Origin: Prostheceraeus crozeri
Lineage: Eukaryota > Platyhelminthes > Polycladida > Euryleptidae
DNA length: 64,000 nucleotides
NCBI GenBank assembly: GCA_907163375.1
Contig: CAJQUW010003624.1
Span: 25,001-89,000 of the forward strand
Direction: 5' to 3'
The translations under genes and the position numbers were made by a program. Each line of letters opens with the position of its first letter. Positions within the stretch are counted from its first letter, which is position 1. Below the pieces are notes generated by a model. The model made no database searches and was not told the origin of the DNA. It worked only from the letters and a program-made list of their open reading frames with translations. Shown piece after piece: positions 33,851 to 46,400 of this stretch.

Positions 33851-35269
33851 TCAATTGTAAGGATCCCCAATTTCACTTGCAATTGTTGTGCTGTTTGAAT
33901 ATGACACCAAAAGTAAACAGAACTTCCGAAGAACAAGAAGTTTCATGCACACTATTTCACTCAGTTCTTGCTTTATTGACCAGGTAACGCCACCAGTATT
34001 TTGCCTGTCAAATGATGCGTTTTTTAGCGGAGCAATTAAATTGCATTGCTTTGGAGTTGCAACCACAAGGCAATCATTTAAGTCATGAAATGCTAGCTCC
34101 ACCTGCATTCCTTCTTGATAATTGAATGAATTTAGATTGAACTGTCCGATGATGTTGTTATCATTGAAATTCCAAATTCTTATCGAAATATCATTATTCT
34201 GTGAGCTAGCAATTGCAAGGCATGTAGTGTTCTTAGCTTTGACGAATTCACAGTTTTCGATCTTTCCATTGTTTATTCTCGTAATGTTGTTGAAGTAACT
34301 TGAATGTATTTTTCCGACATATGCAGTCTCGGAATTCCACAACACAAAATGGGCAAACATTTCATCATTATCATTTTGGCGATTATTCTTTAACTCTATA
34401 GGATTTTCCACAAAACTTCTGATTGGCTGCTCTACTTGATCCATACGATCAATTAATTCACGTCCTTTGAGTACATAAATACGTAGATCTCCAAGATTAT
34501 CCGAAGTTATTAGGTAGGTGATACTTAAAGGAGAACAAACAGTCCCACACGAAAATGGATGGCTCATAGGATACCTTTTCGTCACAGTGTCATCTAAAGA
34601 ACTCCGTCCGGTTAATGAGTTTCCAGTTATCAGTGAAAATTCTTGCTCGTTTTTCCAGAAGAGAAATATGTTATATTTTGAAACTTCAATGAAATCAGGT
34701 GCTTCTTGGGGATAGGTATGAGGGAACTTTAATTTGACTACTTCCTCAATGTGTTTATCTGTAATTTTCAACACCTTGACATTTTTCGTGACATCTGTAA
34801 TGATATATCGAGAAGAATCATCACAATTTTTTGAAATACAGGTTGTGGTATGAATAGAAGTTTTAGTTTTATACTTCGCATTTCCACGGTGACAAGTTTC
34901 TTCTGTCTCTGATATTGTTGCATCACAGAAAGCAGATTTGTCTCCGCTATTTTCATGGTAACATTCAATCAGCCTTCTCATCAGTATTTCATTGTTGCAA
35001 ATCATTTCATCACCAATGCAATCAACGAATGTCTTGAATATTGTTGAAGTTATTCTTCGGCACAGGCAGTCAAGAAGAAATCGAATTTTACTTGTATTGC
35101 ACGTCTGTTTACAAATATGTTGTGACTCCGCTTCGGTAATGCATTTGGTCTGTATCAATTTGACTAGAAGGAGAGTGCCTTCATCCTCAATCCTCACATT
35201 ATCAATCAATTCCATGCGGCAGTATCGACTTAACACTTCCTCAGCAGCTTTGTCTTTCCACTTATCCAT
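33851..35269 (-). CDS. CARD plus beta-propeller protein, intronless, nested in CUB intron
   Basis: 472 codons from the ATG at 35269; an upstream in-frame TTG is not a plausible start. Residues 1-90 have the pattern of a caspase-recruitment domain: LIDNVRIEDEG, LVKLIQTKCITEAESQHI, then FLLDCLCRRITSTIFKTFVD. Residues about 150-465 are short beta-rich segments (YIITDVTKNVKVLKI, YLITSDNLGDLRIYVLKG, CLAIASSQNNDISIRIWNF), consistent with a WD40-like propeller as in APAF1. No NB-ARC nucleotide-binding domain lies between them, so this would be an APAF1-like outline without its ATPase. It lies antisense inside the 16-kb CUB intron and has AATAAA after the stop. A role in apoptosis or innate immune signalling is inferred. 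The single exon suggests a retrocopy that stayed open. Confidence 0.75.
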   Translation of the reverse strand: MDKWKDKAAEEVLSRYCRMELIDNVRIEDEGTLLLVKLIQTKCITEAESQHICKQTCNTSKIRFLLDCLCRRITSTIFKTFVDCIGDEMICNNEILMRRLIECYHENSGDKSAFCDATISETEETCHRGNAKYKTKTSIHTTTCISKNCDDSSRYIITDVTKNVKVLKITDKHIEEVVKLKFPHTYPQEAPDFIEVSKYNIFLFWKNEQEFSLITGNSLTGRSSLDDTVTKRYPMSHPFSCGTVCSPLSITYLITSDNLGDLRIYVLKGRELIDRMDQVEQPIRSFVENPIELKNNRQNDNDEMFAHFVLWNSETAYVGKIHSSYFNNITRINNGKIENCEFVKAKNTTCLAIASSQNNDISIRIWNFNDNNIIGQFNLNSFNYQEGMQVELAFHDLNDCLVVATPKQCNLIAPLKNASFDRQNTGGVTWSIKQELSEIVCMKLLVLRKFCLLLVSYSNSTTIASEIGDPYN

Positions 35270-35589
35270 AATGAAAGAAATTAGCAATCCTCACTATAGA
35301 ATTAAACAGGTAAAATTGCAGATGTCTGTCGTTGAGTGATAGTGTACAGCCTATTCATATCTTTCCATCCGTTATCGGAAGTTGTGACCACACAATCATA
35401 GTCGATTCATTGGTGCATTGGCTATTATTAGCATGGCATTATTAGCTTGCAGTGTGAATGATGAAACAATAGAAGTGTTGGCAGCAGGCGCAGAACTGTT
35501 TATGACAGTGCGTCTAGGCTGAGAGGGCTGACTGGTACTATGATGCACCCACAGAATTAGGTTCATCTTCGCGCGCTTCGGTTTCCTAG

Positions 35590-37215
35590 AAAGGAAGGGT
35601 TATATGTAACCTTAATATCGAAATGGCACACAACAGAATTAGACAACTTGCTCATTCTCGAATGGACAATTCGTGTATCGCTTGCTATTGGAAATGGCAA
35701 ACAATAGGCTGTCAGCAGCAGAGTTGGAAAAGTCAGAATTGGAATTGGAATTGACGATATTTAAATCTACTGAAATTGGAATTGGAATTGACCTCGATAA
35801 ACCTCAATTCCACTTTTTCGATAGACCTGTGATAAATCTATTTGCACAAAAAATAAAATCACAAACTCGGCCGTTGTGTTAACTGCACGCAGAGATAAAA
35901 GAGAGATAGATCGACAGAGGTTCTATTGTTGAATGCGTGACCCGTCAGGGAAATGTGCGGTTGGTCGATAGGGTGGGGAAATCCAACCTATCTCATGATA
36001 TTTAATCAAAATAAAACAATTGTTGAATTTAGTTGTTGATAGGAGTAGCACACAAATGAGAGATTAACTGAATTGTTGTACACACGATAAAAAATTGGTT
36101 TGGAAAGAGGACCCTGTCAGAGCAACCCTGTCAGTTCAAATCACAATATAGACAGTTTCAACAAATTATTCTAATGATTCAATTGAAATGGCAATTACAT
36201 GAAATATTATTCAACTTCCAATCACAACAATTAACAATATTATTTTTTAAGATGTTAGTTCAATAAAATAACTTTGAACTTGCAGTTTCTTAGTGTTGAA
36301 TTCACTTCAATTCGATCGGACTCACTTATACCAAAATAATATCATAAATATCAGTGTCACTTATACCGTCAATCTTCAATCGCGCTCGCTGATTTGTTGC
36401 CGTATACGCTGCTGTGTTGTTGTTCGCTGGCGGGTAGTTGTTGTTGTTACTTCTGTAGTTAAGTTACACCGCAAGAGCCCGGAGTTCTTCTAACAGCTAC
36501 TGAAGATGTCGTATGTGTTGTTAATGGCAGTTGTTGTTGTGTCAATTTCTCATCGTAACAGGCTGACCGGTTACATATATACATGTACACAAGAAACATG
36601 AACTATGAACATGAGAACGCACATAGGAACGACGCAGGGAACGGCACTGAGGAACAACGAAGATAGGATAAGGGCACATGGGTTAGATTGAAACGAACAA
36701 ACGTTGGATACATTAACATAATACACTATACGCGACATACAATTATCGGAATTGAATCTTACTAGGGAATTGGAATTGAATTGAACTGTTTCGACTGGAA
36801 TTGGAATTGAAATTTCTGTTCTGGAATTGGAATCAAAAAATTTCAGTGGAATTTTTCCAGCTGTGGTCAGCAGAGGACGCCAGAGCCAGTTAGAGATGCG
36901 TGCGTGCTGTAATATCACTTCGCACACACCAAAACACACATCGCTGTCTTGGCTAACATTCGATTCAGTATATGCACTATACAGTGAGAAATGCCGAGGA
37001 GAGGATGTGACATCAAGTGAACCAATTTTCGTACGCCTGCTACTTTTTTAAGTAATGGTCGGAAGGGCCAACATTATTGAGAAAACTTGTGCGCAATGAT
37101 CTGAATTCTTCGAATCTGAAGGAATTTTGGCAATCGAAGCACTTTGATGGGATTTACAGCAATTCGCAAGCGATGCACGACTTTTTTCCTATCTCTGTAG
37201 GGTATTAGGAATAGG
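35590..37215 (+). repeat. Interspersed repeat family A, copy 2, split by a 1.1-kb insert
   Basis: The ends (35590-35735 and 36845-37215) match copy 1 at 22750-23215 in inverse orientation. The interval 35735-36845 is absent from copy 1. It is bordered on both sides by repeated GGAATTGGAATTG in the same orientation and contains GTTGTTGTT microsatellite. It looks like a later insertion. No coding frame was recognised in it. Confidence 0.6.
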
Positions 37216-38470
37216 TTCCTCGACGTGCCGTCGATTTCGTATTAATCACACTTCTAGCAAACCGAAGCAGATAAACAAAATATTTAATTCTGTGGATGCA
37301 CCACTCCCCTGTCTAAATCGTTAATCGAAAATGCTAAAAATCAAAATCAAGCGCAGTACTCAATTTCCCCCTCCGAAAGAGAAGCAAATATTAAAATCAG
37401 AAGCCACAGTTTAAAGTTTCAAACTAATTCAAATTTTTTGGCAAAGATTATATACAGAAAAAGGCAACTCCCTGGTGTCTAGGCCGATTCTTTTAACAAA
37501 ATGCTGCCATGAGTATTTTGCAAGTCGCAGCGTTTCGATGCACCATTGCGACTTGTACACATCTTTTAGCGACATTCTATCAAAAGAATCAGCGAAAAAA
37601 TTCTATTAAAAATCGAGACATTTCCTCTAAGTGACCGACTTACGAAGCGTCGTGCATGAATCTTAGCGGAGATACATTGCAAAATGTACGATGACGGAAG
37701 AAAAAGGTGGCAATTTGTTATCAACACTGCAAGCGTTGTTGTCTTTTTTCCGCGGAATGTTGTAATCAACTTTAGACTATTCGCCCGGAAAGAGTGAAAA
37801 CGTGCGATGCAGCACCAATCTGCTCGCATCGCATAGTCCGGTGCTGCAATATTGAGGAGTTTCACAAATATTAAAGCAAAATTATTTTAGAAGATTATTG
37901 TGACACATGAATAAAAGCGTCTAACTAGAATGCTGTAGTGGTACTATGCTCGTATGTAATACTTGAAATTGAGAAGGTTCAAAATTAGCTTTCGAATCAA
38001 GCTCACTTAGCTATAATTTCAAGCGCTTCGTTGAGAGATTGCATGCATCATGCAGATGAATCAACGGTCGTTGGGTGAATCTTATTGATTGCTCCAATGC
38101 CAGTGCGCTGGTCTTTTAATCTCACTAGACAAGCAGTTGCCTGATTGAGATTTGCATATCCTAATTGAAACGCTAAAACGGACACATTTGTCTCGGTTAA
38201 CAGAAGCTTTTTGCATAGTGAAATTGCAATTAGAATCGGAGAATTGACATTTGGCTCGACATAGAGACTGTCTCGATAAGTCATGTCCCTATTAGGCGGA
38301 GCACACTGTATATTTGAAATTCTTTTAATATAAAAACACATTGAAAAGTGCTACTTAAAATATAGTGCTTTATGCTCTCATTTGACATCTAATGCGGCAG
38401 AAATAGCCGACAGTTCTTTGATGTGTTTTCGTTTAAATTGTGATTACACAGAAGAAAAAATTTTGAAATG
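37216..38470. other. No gene seen
   Basis: AT-rich intronic sequence without a convincing frame or transposon protein. Confidence 0.35.
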
Positions 38471-38479
38471 TACCAGCAT

Positions 38480-39493
38480 TATAAAGAAAAAGTGAGCCGT
38501 GAAATTCGAAATGCTAGATCAAAGTGGATAAATTCTAAAACGAAGTCCGTCGGTGGTCTCTGGAACATAGTTAAAAACATGCAAAGACCCTAGCAGTCCT
38601 TTGAGAAGTACTATCTCCTCTTTTGAAACTCAATTTGACGCCGCTGAAGCCATAAATAAGGGTGTGCGCGCACTAGGCGGCCAGGTCGCGGCGACCATGG
38701 TAGACGCCTATGGTCTGAATCAGTTCGAATTTAGGCCCCAATCATCAACACTGCACGCACAAATCCATATTCACAATTACGTTACTGCTATTTTGGACCT
38801 CGCAAGTTATAATGCTTGTGCTATGTTATCATTTGACATCAAAAAAGGCGTTCGATAGCTTGGGACATCTTGAACTCCTCAAATCTCTGCAAGAAGCAAA
38901 TTTGCCATGGTCTTTCGTGGAATGGTGTGCGAATTACCTGCACAATAGAACTAAGCGTGTAAGAATTAACAAAGAATTATTTTCCTCCCCTGCAGAAGTG
39001 ACTTCCGGAGTACCCCTAAGGCTCTGTGATATCACCCTACGTGTTCTCCATTCATATGTCATCTTTACGTCATTCCTTAAGAAACACCCAAATGACAAAA
39101 TATGCTGATGACATCGTCTGCATTATGCCCATAAATATAACTGAGGATTCTGAACTTCTCATCTCTTCGGAAGTACTACATGTGATCGAGTGGACGCAAT
39201 CAAATGGTCTCTCGATAAATGCATCGAAAACGAAATGTTTGCTCTTCAAAAAGTGCAACGTAATGCACTCTGTCCCCTCAAGTATTAATTTTGTGACAAA
39301 TTTGAAAATTCTGGGTGTGCTCTACAATGCCGATCTTCTCTGGGACTCGCATGTGAATTACATCAGTCGGATAGCATGTCAACGAATTTACATACTTTAG
39401 AAGTTGCGAAGTCACATCACGAAGAATCAGTTGATTGCCATTTATAATGCCGTCATACTCGGTGTAATTGAGTTTTGTGCACCATTATTTGTA
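38480..39493 (+). pseudogene. LINE reverse-transcriptase fragment (Jockey/CR1/I type)
   Basis: Broken frames carry, in order, LWNIVKNMQRP, LNQFEFRPQSSTLHA, AMLSFDIKKAFDSLGH (after a one-base break), VRINKELFSSPAEVTSGVP, YADDIVCIM, INASKTKCLLFKK and LKILGVLYNADLLWDSHVN. These are the RT motifs of a LINE. Stops and frameshifts make it inactive. It stops abruptly at a (TAA)n run near 39497. Confidence 0.8.
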
Positions 39494-39826
39494 GGAATAA
39501 TAATAATAATAAGCGTTTATATTCTTTGAATGAAAATCGTATGACGTACAGATTGAAGTTACAAAGTTATCTCTGGAATAGTGAATTATATAAAGAACAG
39601 ACGTATAGAATAAAAGTATTAGAGCGCCTTTCAGTTCGCCTTGCTGGAAGCAAAAATCTGCCGGAGGATGATATGACTGGTAGACGATCGCGCAAGACAT
39701 GGTGTTTATCACTCATTATCGATCTGAGAAGCTTTAATGACTGGGAGTGCCGCCTACTCGCGAGAGATGGCAAAGTCTCACATGCTACCAGCCGCACATC
39801 TTTTGCATGGCAATTTGATCTATCGT

Positions 39827-40210
39827 TTATTTAATTTCATTGTTGTTAAATGCACAATGCTGACCGCGTAACAGTTTATGGAACCTTTTCTGCAGCTGTT
39901 CAAGTCGTTGACTGTCTGATGAAGATAATCCCACGATCAAGGGACCACAATACTCTGCTAGTGATCTTATTAGGCCGTAATAAACTACCTTTAAATTGCT
40001 GTCCGTGAGGAGAGGCCTTACTAAGCGCAAAACATAAAAATCTGCGTGAGGCACTTCGGATTAAGCTGTCCACATGAGTTGACCATGTTCCTCTATGATT
40101 GAAAGTTACTCCAAGAACACATAAGTCATCAACCGATTGAATACCTGGGAGTGGAAGCTTGCCGACATTAGGATTTTTACAAATTGTTAAACTTTTGGAT
40201 TTACTGACAC
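39827..40210 (-). pseudogene. LINE RT C-terminal fragment, antisense
   Basis: The minus frame reads KSLTICKNPNVGKLPLPGI, LCVLGVTFNHRGTWSTHVD, YYGLIRSLAEYCGPLIVG and SQRLEQLQKRFHKLLRG, the palm/thumb-to-C-terminal part of a related LINE. It faces the previous fragment. 39500-39826 between them shows no clear coding. Confidence 0.7.
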
Positions 40211-41737
40211 ACGAATGAGCCAGTCAAACACGGAAAAGATACGAGGGTGGTGCCACCGAATCGTTTGTGGTCCCGATCGCCACTGCAGTGAGTTCACACC
40301 AGTTTAGATAAGGCGATGCAACCATGGTCTCAATTCATCTCATAAAATGAAGGACCCTTCACATATTCTTCACAGTTTATAACCACGTACGCATCGACAT
40401 TCAACGGAACTTGTAATGCCTTCTATTTGCACTAAGCGCCGTCATGACTCCTTCATTCCTTACATGATAAGTTTATCGAACCGCCTGCATTAATTAATAT
40501 GTAGCTCCATTACTTGCTCATTTTGTATAACTTTTAACTGTGTATCGTCTCGATTTTCAGTTATTGGAATATACGTTTCTTATCTTATCTTAAGAAGACA
40601 TTTTTGTAAATGAAAGGTTTAACGAATTTGATCGTAGTAAACGCACAAATTTGCAAATTTTGTGCAAATTTATTTGCAATTACAATGTACATGCAGGGAT
40701 CGGCCGACCGGGTCCGGGTACGGCTGCTACCCAGTCACTTTTCAAGCACGGGTCCCGGCACAGTTTCGGTCCTTGTTCTATGCACATCCTTATCAACAGC
40801 TCAGCGATAATAGCCTGTTCGCATGGTGAATCAAATGACTACTTCGTTGTCGAAACTTCTCACCAAGAAAATGATCGAAAAGTTGATAAAATTTACAAAA
40901 CTTTTTAGTAATCTCATTTTTTTCTCATTTTCAATCATTCCGACTGATTCATCCCCTATTTTCTACAAAATTCAATAGTGAGGCCGATAGTGAGTAGGCA
41001 CAGGCAGTTGGGCTATAGGGTTTAGCAATGATGGGTAGTAGCAGAGGTAAGGGTCATGTAAAATATATACTTGAAATCATAGAAATTAACAATACCATAG
41101 AAAGTCCTAGAGTGGAAATTGCATGAAAATTATGGCACACGCCGGGGGAACTTAGTTGGGGCAAAATGTAAATTGTGCGAGCTGGTTTCCAAGTTTTCTG
41201 ATTGGCATTTATATTTATCAAGCCAATTTGCGATCTGGATTGTTGCCCCTTGTCCAAAGATCATGTACACAAAAGCAATAATGAATTTATGAAAGACTGC
41301 GGTGACAGGATGACAAAGAAGGAAATCCTTTAAAACGTTCTGTACGTTCATCATTTTGAAATATCGCCCCTATAATCTATCAAGAGTATAATCAGACACA
41401 TATGCAACTTTTAATGTAGATTTACAGAGCATGCATTGGTCCAGCTTGAAATCAGAGGCCAAGAAATCTTACAGTATTCATTTTACTTTGAAGGGTTCCC
41501 CTGTTCTTTACATTTGAACAATTTTCAAAATCGCTGCATGCATTCGAATATCAGCTGCCAAAATATCATCAAACTATATCACATAAGTCATTCAATGATT
41601 AATTGAAGAGTTCCAGCGACATTCTATTTATCTGAGAAATGATTGTAGGTAAAGAAGCTTTCAGTGTGTTTATTCCAAAAAGGCACTAGGTTTCTTAACC
41701 GCTTGACGGGGAAATTATCCAATAATTAGAAATTTTA

Positions 41738-41998
41738 TCTGTGAATTCTTGAGATGTTCTTCCAACCAGTACAGCAACTACTTTCAAAATGACTCTGTGA
41801 GCCAAATTTTAATTCGTAATCCAGTGTTGAAAATTTGCATAATAGTTGTCAATGACTGGCACAAATAGACACAGTATGTTAATCCATGGAATAGTAGGCT
41901 ATTCACATGATACAATACCACCATCTCACTAAAATTCTCCTCATGAAGATCCTGTAATTTGCTGTACTGGTTGGAAGAACATCTCAAGAATTCACAGA
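41738..41998. repeat. Inverted repeat with perfect 40-bp arms
   Basis: The arm at 41738-41777 (TCTGTGAATTCTTGAGATG...) is the exact complement of 41959-41998, with about 180 bp between. It could be a short foldback element or MITE. No target duplication was evident. Confidence 0.8.
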
Positions 41999-42052
41999 TT
42001 CCAGATTTCTTCAATTGAATTTCAGATATCTTCAATGTTGAGTCTGTGATAG

Positions 42053-42160
42053 ATATCTGAAATTCAATTGGAGAAATCTGAAATCCATCTGGAAATGCCT
42101 GAAATTCATTTGGAAAGATCTGAAATCGATTTGGAAATATCTGAAATAGATATGGAAAAG
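42053..42160. repeat. 21-bp minisatellite
   Basis: About five imperfect units of the form ATCTGAAATNNATNTGGAAAT in tandem. The first unit also pairs with TTGAATTTCAGATATCT at about 42014 to form a small hairpin. Confidence 0.7.
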
Positions 42161-42839
42161 GTGTAGTGTACTATTATCCACTTCTATGCTTGAAATTGAC
42201 ACTGATCAACACAGAATGCCATTGCTCGTTTACGGATCGACTTGGTTTTCTGCAGTCTATCTATTTGAGCATGTCCATTCCAAGGTGTATCCGAACGTGC
42301 TGAAGAACTGAATGGCTGATCGGAAATCAGTATCTAACGTGGGCGGTCTGGTTTGAAGAGAGGGGCGGCACCAGGCCGATGGACTCAGTTTCAGCATTGA
42401 CATCCGTTGCCTCTCCCCGAACACGGAGACTCTGTTTCGGGTGACTGTCTCTTTCCTCCAACTCTTTCAAGTATTTCTATGAATTATGACTGAACAATTA
42501 CCTCCCCTACATCCTCGCAGGAGCTGCGGCGGACTTGCTCCTTGCTTGAGTAACCAATTCAAAATCCCAAGTGATATCAGGAAAAGATCTAAACGAGGTG
42601 GAACAACGAGAAAAAGACGAGCGGGGAGAAGACAAAAAGCTATGGAAGACGGAAAAATACGCAATGAAGCAGCAAGGATTCCAAAGCGCAGGAACTGAAG
42701 AAATCCGGTCCATTGAGGTGATACAAGATGAAGTAGACCACAAACTACAAACGCAGAGATCAAGAATTTCAAAACACGTCAAATGACTGATTTACCGTTT
42801 AATGAATAACGAAATGACAAAATCATAGCTGATACTCGA

Positions 42840-45500
42840 ACATTACCTTATATCTACGTCTTGAATGCCGCATCTATTGCAAAGCCTTATGCAAGAGACA
42901 AACTGTATGCAGACCTTAGCGGGCATGACATCCAACTTGGCTTTATAACAGAGACTCACCTAAAGCAGCATCATGATGGGAAGATCATTTCACTCCCAGG
43001 ATACGACATGATTAGGAAGGATAGAGAAAGGCGAAAAGGAGGAGGCGTAGCAATAATTATACAAAGCAATCTGTACTATTCCAAAATAAACAACTTATCA
43101 AACCACGAAGTTATATGGATTAAGACCTCTCTCAGTAATGGCCACTACATCATCGGCGTTTGCAATCACCCACCGAAAGCGTCATACACTGTACCTATTC
43201 TCCATTACTTGGAAACCACTGTCAGCGATTACAGAGTCAATTACCCTAACCATACTATCATACTTGCAGGAGATTTTAATGAACTTGATGATAGGCAGGT
43301 TGCGGAATCAACCGGTCTGTTAGATATTGTTAAGGCATCAACAAGGAAAGATCGCCATCTGGAGAGGATACACACAAGTGAACCAATGCCATTGAATGTT
43401 TCAGTTTTAAAGTCGGCTGTGAAGTCTGACCACCAATGCATCACTGGCATTAATACTGAAAATCAGAGCGAGCGGCACATACCTCCAAAAAACCAAGCAT
43501 CACAAACTAATCAGAGTGAGAGACCTGAAGAACATCGCCTGCTTCCAAGAAGAAATGTCTCGCAACAAGTTGAAACTAGAACCAGCACTTTCCAAGAAAC
43601 AGCGAACGAGTTTTACTTATTGCTTTATGCTATTACGGATTTATACTTTCCGCAGAAAGAATCACAATAGCTTCGAGAGACCCCTTATTTGTTACACCAT
43701 ATATTCAGCGTTTTCTTCGAAAGAAGAATCAATGCATGCGGAAGGGCAATGTGAGCAAAGCTAGCATCATAAGCGAAAAGATAAATAAAATCATTATAAT
43801 CAATAGCTCAAATAAACTGAAATCAAGGCAACCGAAGAAAATCTGGGCTGAAATGCGAAACATAGCCAGGAAGGAAAAAGAGACTTCGAGACATACTAAG
43901 CTTTGTGCGAAAACAGTGAATGAATATTACACAGAAATTTCAACTGTCCATACTTATGAAGAAGTTATGCGGAAAGAGGGACCAACAAACGGCCTCATCG
44001 AACACTTCGAAGTGTATGAAATACAAATCGCTCTATCGAAGTTGAAGAAAACTGCTACAGGCTCCGATCGTGTACCTTCATGGTTTTGCGTTTGGCAGCT
44101 GATTACATCTGTGAACCGCTAGCGAGGCTCATCAACAGGTACCTTCAAATAAGCATTGCACCAGAGCAATGGAAACTGGCCTTCGTAAATCCCATACCGA
44201 GGACCTCAAGACCATCAAAGCCAGGTGACTTTCGGCCAATCTCCATCACACCAGTTTTGTCACAACTTTGTGAAAGATTGATCGTCAAGAAATACATCAT
44301 CAGAGCTATTATGGAGAGTATCCAATTTGCTAACCAATGTGCCTTCCGACCAACTGGAAGCAGAAATGCAACCCTGATAGCAATATTAAATGAGTTAACA
44401 TCAGCTCTCGAAATTCACAAAACAGTCCGACTGGTAGCACTAGACTTCTCAAAAGCATTCGACACAGCAAAACGTTCAGCCCTTTTCCAAAACCTCAGTA
44501 ACATGAATGTGGCTGATGAGATATACAACTGGATAGTTAACTTCTTTGAAAATCACAAACAAACAACACTTATGAATGAACAATCCTCAGAAGTATCTAC
44601 TACCAATGCAGGCGTAGTTCAAGGCTCAGTGATTGGATCAATTGCTTTCTCAAATAATTGTGCCGACGATAAAAAAAGGGAACACTATCTTAACATATGC
44701 GGATGACACATATCTGATAGTGCCACCAGAATATTTCGATGCGACAGCAGAAGAACTGCAGAGCATCAAACAGTGGGCGATCAACAAAAATTTCCATCGC
44801 AACGAAAAGAAATCGCAAGAAATTATCTTCCAAAGACCTAGATCAAGCATTCAACCTCCAGAGCTGCCAAACATAAAAAGAACGAACGAAATTACGATCC
44901 TTGGAGTCACTTTTACACAAAAACTAGACATGAGCATCCACGTCAGTAAATTACTTAAGAAGTGCAATAAAAGCTTGTATATCATGAAGATATTAAGAAG
45001 TCGAGGTGCTAATCAAAAACTGCTGCACCAAATTTACACAAAGATGGTGACAAATAGAATTATGTACGTCGTACCCAGTTGGTGGGGATTCGGGAGAACA
45101 GATGATAAGAAACGCATCGAGAAACGTTTGAAGCGAGGAACACGCTACGGATACGCCAAGCCTGCGGATATCCATGAAGTCGCCACGAAAATAGACAGGA
45201 TGTTATTCAGAAAAATAATGCGGAAACAGCACATACTACACCGCAATTACCGCCTGCAGCTGCACACCAAAGGAATCTCAGACTAAGACTGCACTGGCTG
45301 TAGAGAAAGACAATTAATGCAACTAACGGAAGGACATTCATCAATCGAATGATCCACAGTGACTTTTTCTGAGTAACAATGATCCGTAGTAACTGGTTTT
45401 TCCTTTTATTTGTCCTTTGTCTTCTTATGTCACTTTTGTAAACGATATACGACTACAATTTCGCAATAAAGCCAATTATTATTATTGTTATTATTATTCC
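42840..45500 (+). mobile_element. CR1/Jockey-like LINE, nearly full ORF2, inactivated
   Basis: The APE endonuclease lies at 42861-43670: LGFITETHLK, GGGVAIII, LAGDFNE and SDHQCI give the catalytic Glu, Asp/Asn and His residues. Reverse transcriptase follows through several frame changes (about 43730, 44080, 44660): FRPISITPV, LVALDFSKAFDT, GVVQGSVIGS, YADDTYLIV, ILGVTFTQKLDMS. The 3' end has AATAAA (about 45464) and an (ATT)n tail ending near 45497. A Lys/Glu-rich frame at 42571-42786 may be an ORF1 remnant. It lies in sense inside the CUB intron. Confidence 0.85.
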
Positions 45501-45742
45501 GGTTGTATTTCAAGTCAGCTACTCAGGCACGTGTGTACGGTTATGGGGTTGTGCACGGTTGTATTTCAAATCGAATCCCCGGGCACGTGTCTGGTCCGGA
45601 AACGGCAAAATTACCAGGCACGGTCGATCCCAACATTTACGTACGCACAATGTACTTGTATGCTTGTTTGCTTGCATTTACATGTTTATTATACATGTGT
45701 GTACTATCAACTGAAGATATATATTTGTTTCATCCATTTCAG

Positions 45743-45893
45743 TTTTATCAAACGACAGCAAGAAACAAGTATTGCAATGAAAATCCAATGCCACTAGAAT
45801 TTTCCGTCATGCGACGATTCCATATACTTTCATTTCAAAGTATAAGCCCTACCAACCCTGGAACAGGATTTGATTTACGTTTTCAACTGATTG
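45743..45893 (+). CDS. Multi-CUB protein, exon B (CUB 1, second half)
   Basis: Acceptor CATCCATTTCAG, in phase 0, matching the phase in which exon A ends 16 kb upstream. It encodes YCNENPMPLEFSVMRRFHIL, then GTGFDLRFQLI, which is the second half of a CUB fold, and closes at ATTG|GTAAGA in phase 1. Together with exon A it makes one complete CUB domain. Confidence 0.8.
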
Positions 45894-46256
45894 GTAAGAA
45901 TATTGCTCTTCTATGCGCTCTTGACAGATTTGCAGTTGTCGACTGACGATTCAAGCATTCAATTAAATGCATTTTATAATAATAGAATTATGTCAAACAA
46001 AGCTGTCATTCAGCCATACTAATATTCCGAAACTAATTATATTAGATAACTCAATACAATTAATTACTGAAATATAATGATGAAAGCATAATAAAAATGA
46101 TTTTGACATAATCCTTATATTGATATTTTGTGACCCTTGTAGTGGATGACATCATCCACTCGACCTGGGACTCATTCTATCAAACTATAGCTACTCGGAA
46201 AAACAATCAAGCTTTCGAGGACGACATATGTCGTGGAATTTGTTTGTCAAATTTAG

Positions 46257-46400
46257 TCAGTGTTGGGCACCGCTAACGAAAAATTTAGTTCCTCTAATCG
46301 CTAATCCCCTAGCGCACTAAGTTAGCTCCGCTAATCACTAATCCGCTAAATTTGGAAAACGCTAAATTAATCCGCTTTCTTTAGCTAAATATATTACATA
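46257..46400 (+). mobile_element. Possible hAT-type terminus
   Basis: CAGTGTTGGGCACCGCTAAC is a typical hAT terminal start. It is followed by repeated CGCTAATC / CTAATCCGCTAA words. I did not find the opposite end (GCCCAACACTG) downstream, so it is probably a solo end. Confidence 0.35.

Noticed and set aside
39475-39834. 119-codon plus-strand frame with poly-Asn
   Set aside because: It begins in a (TAA/AAT)n microsatellite and runs antisense into a LINE fragment.
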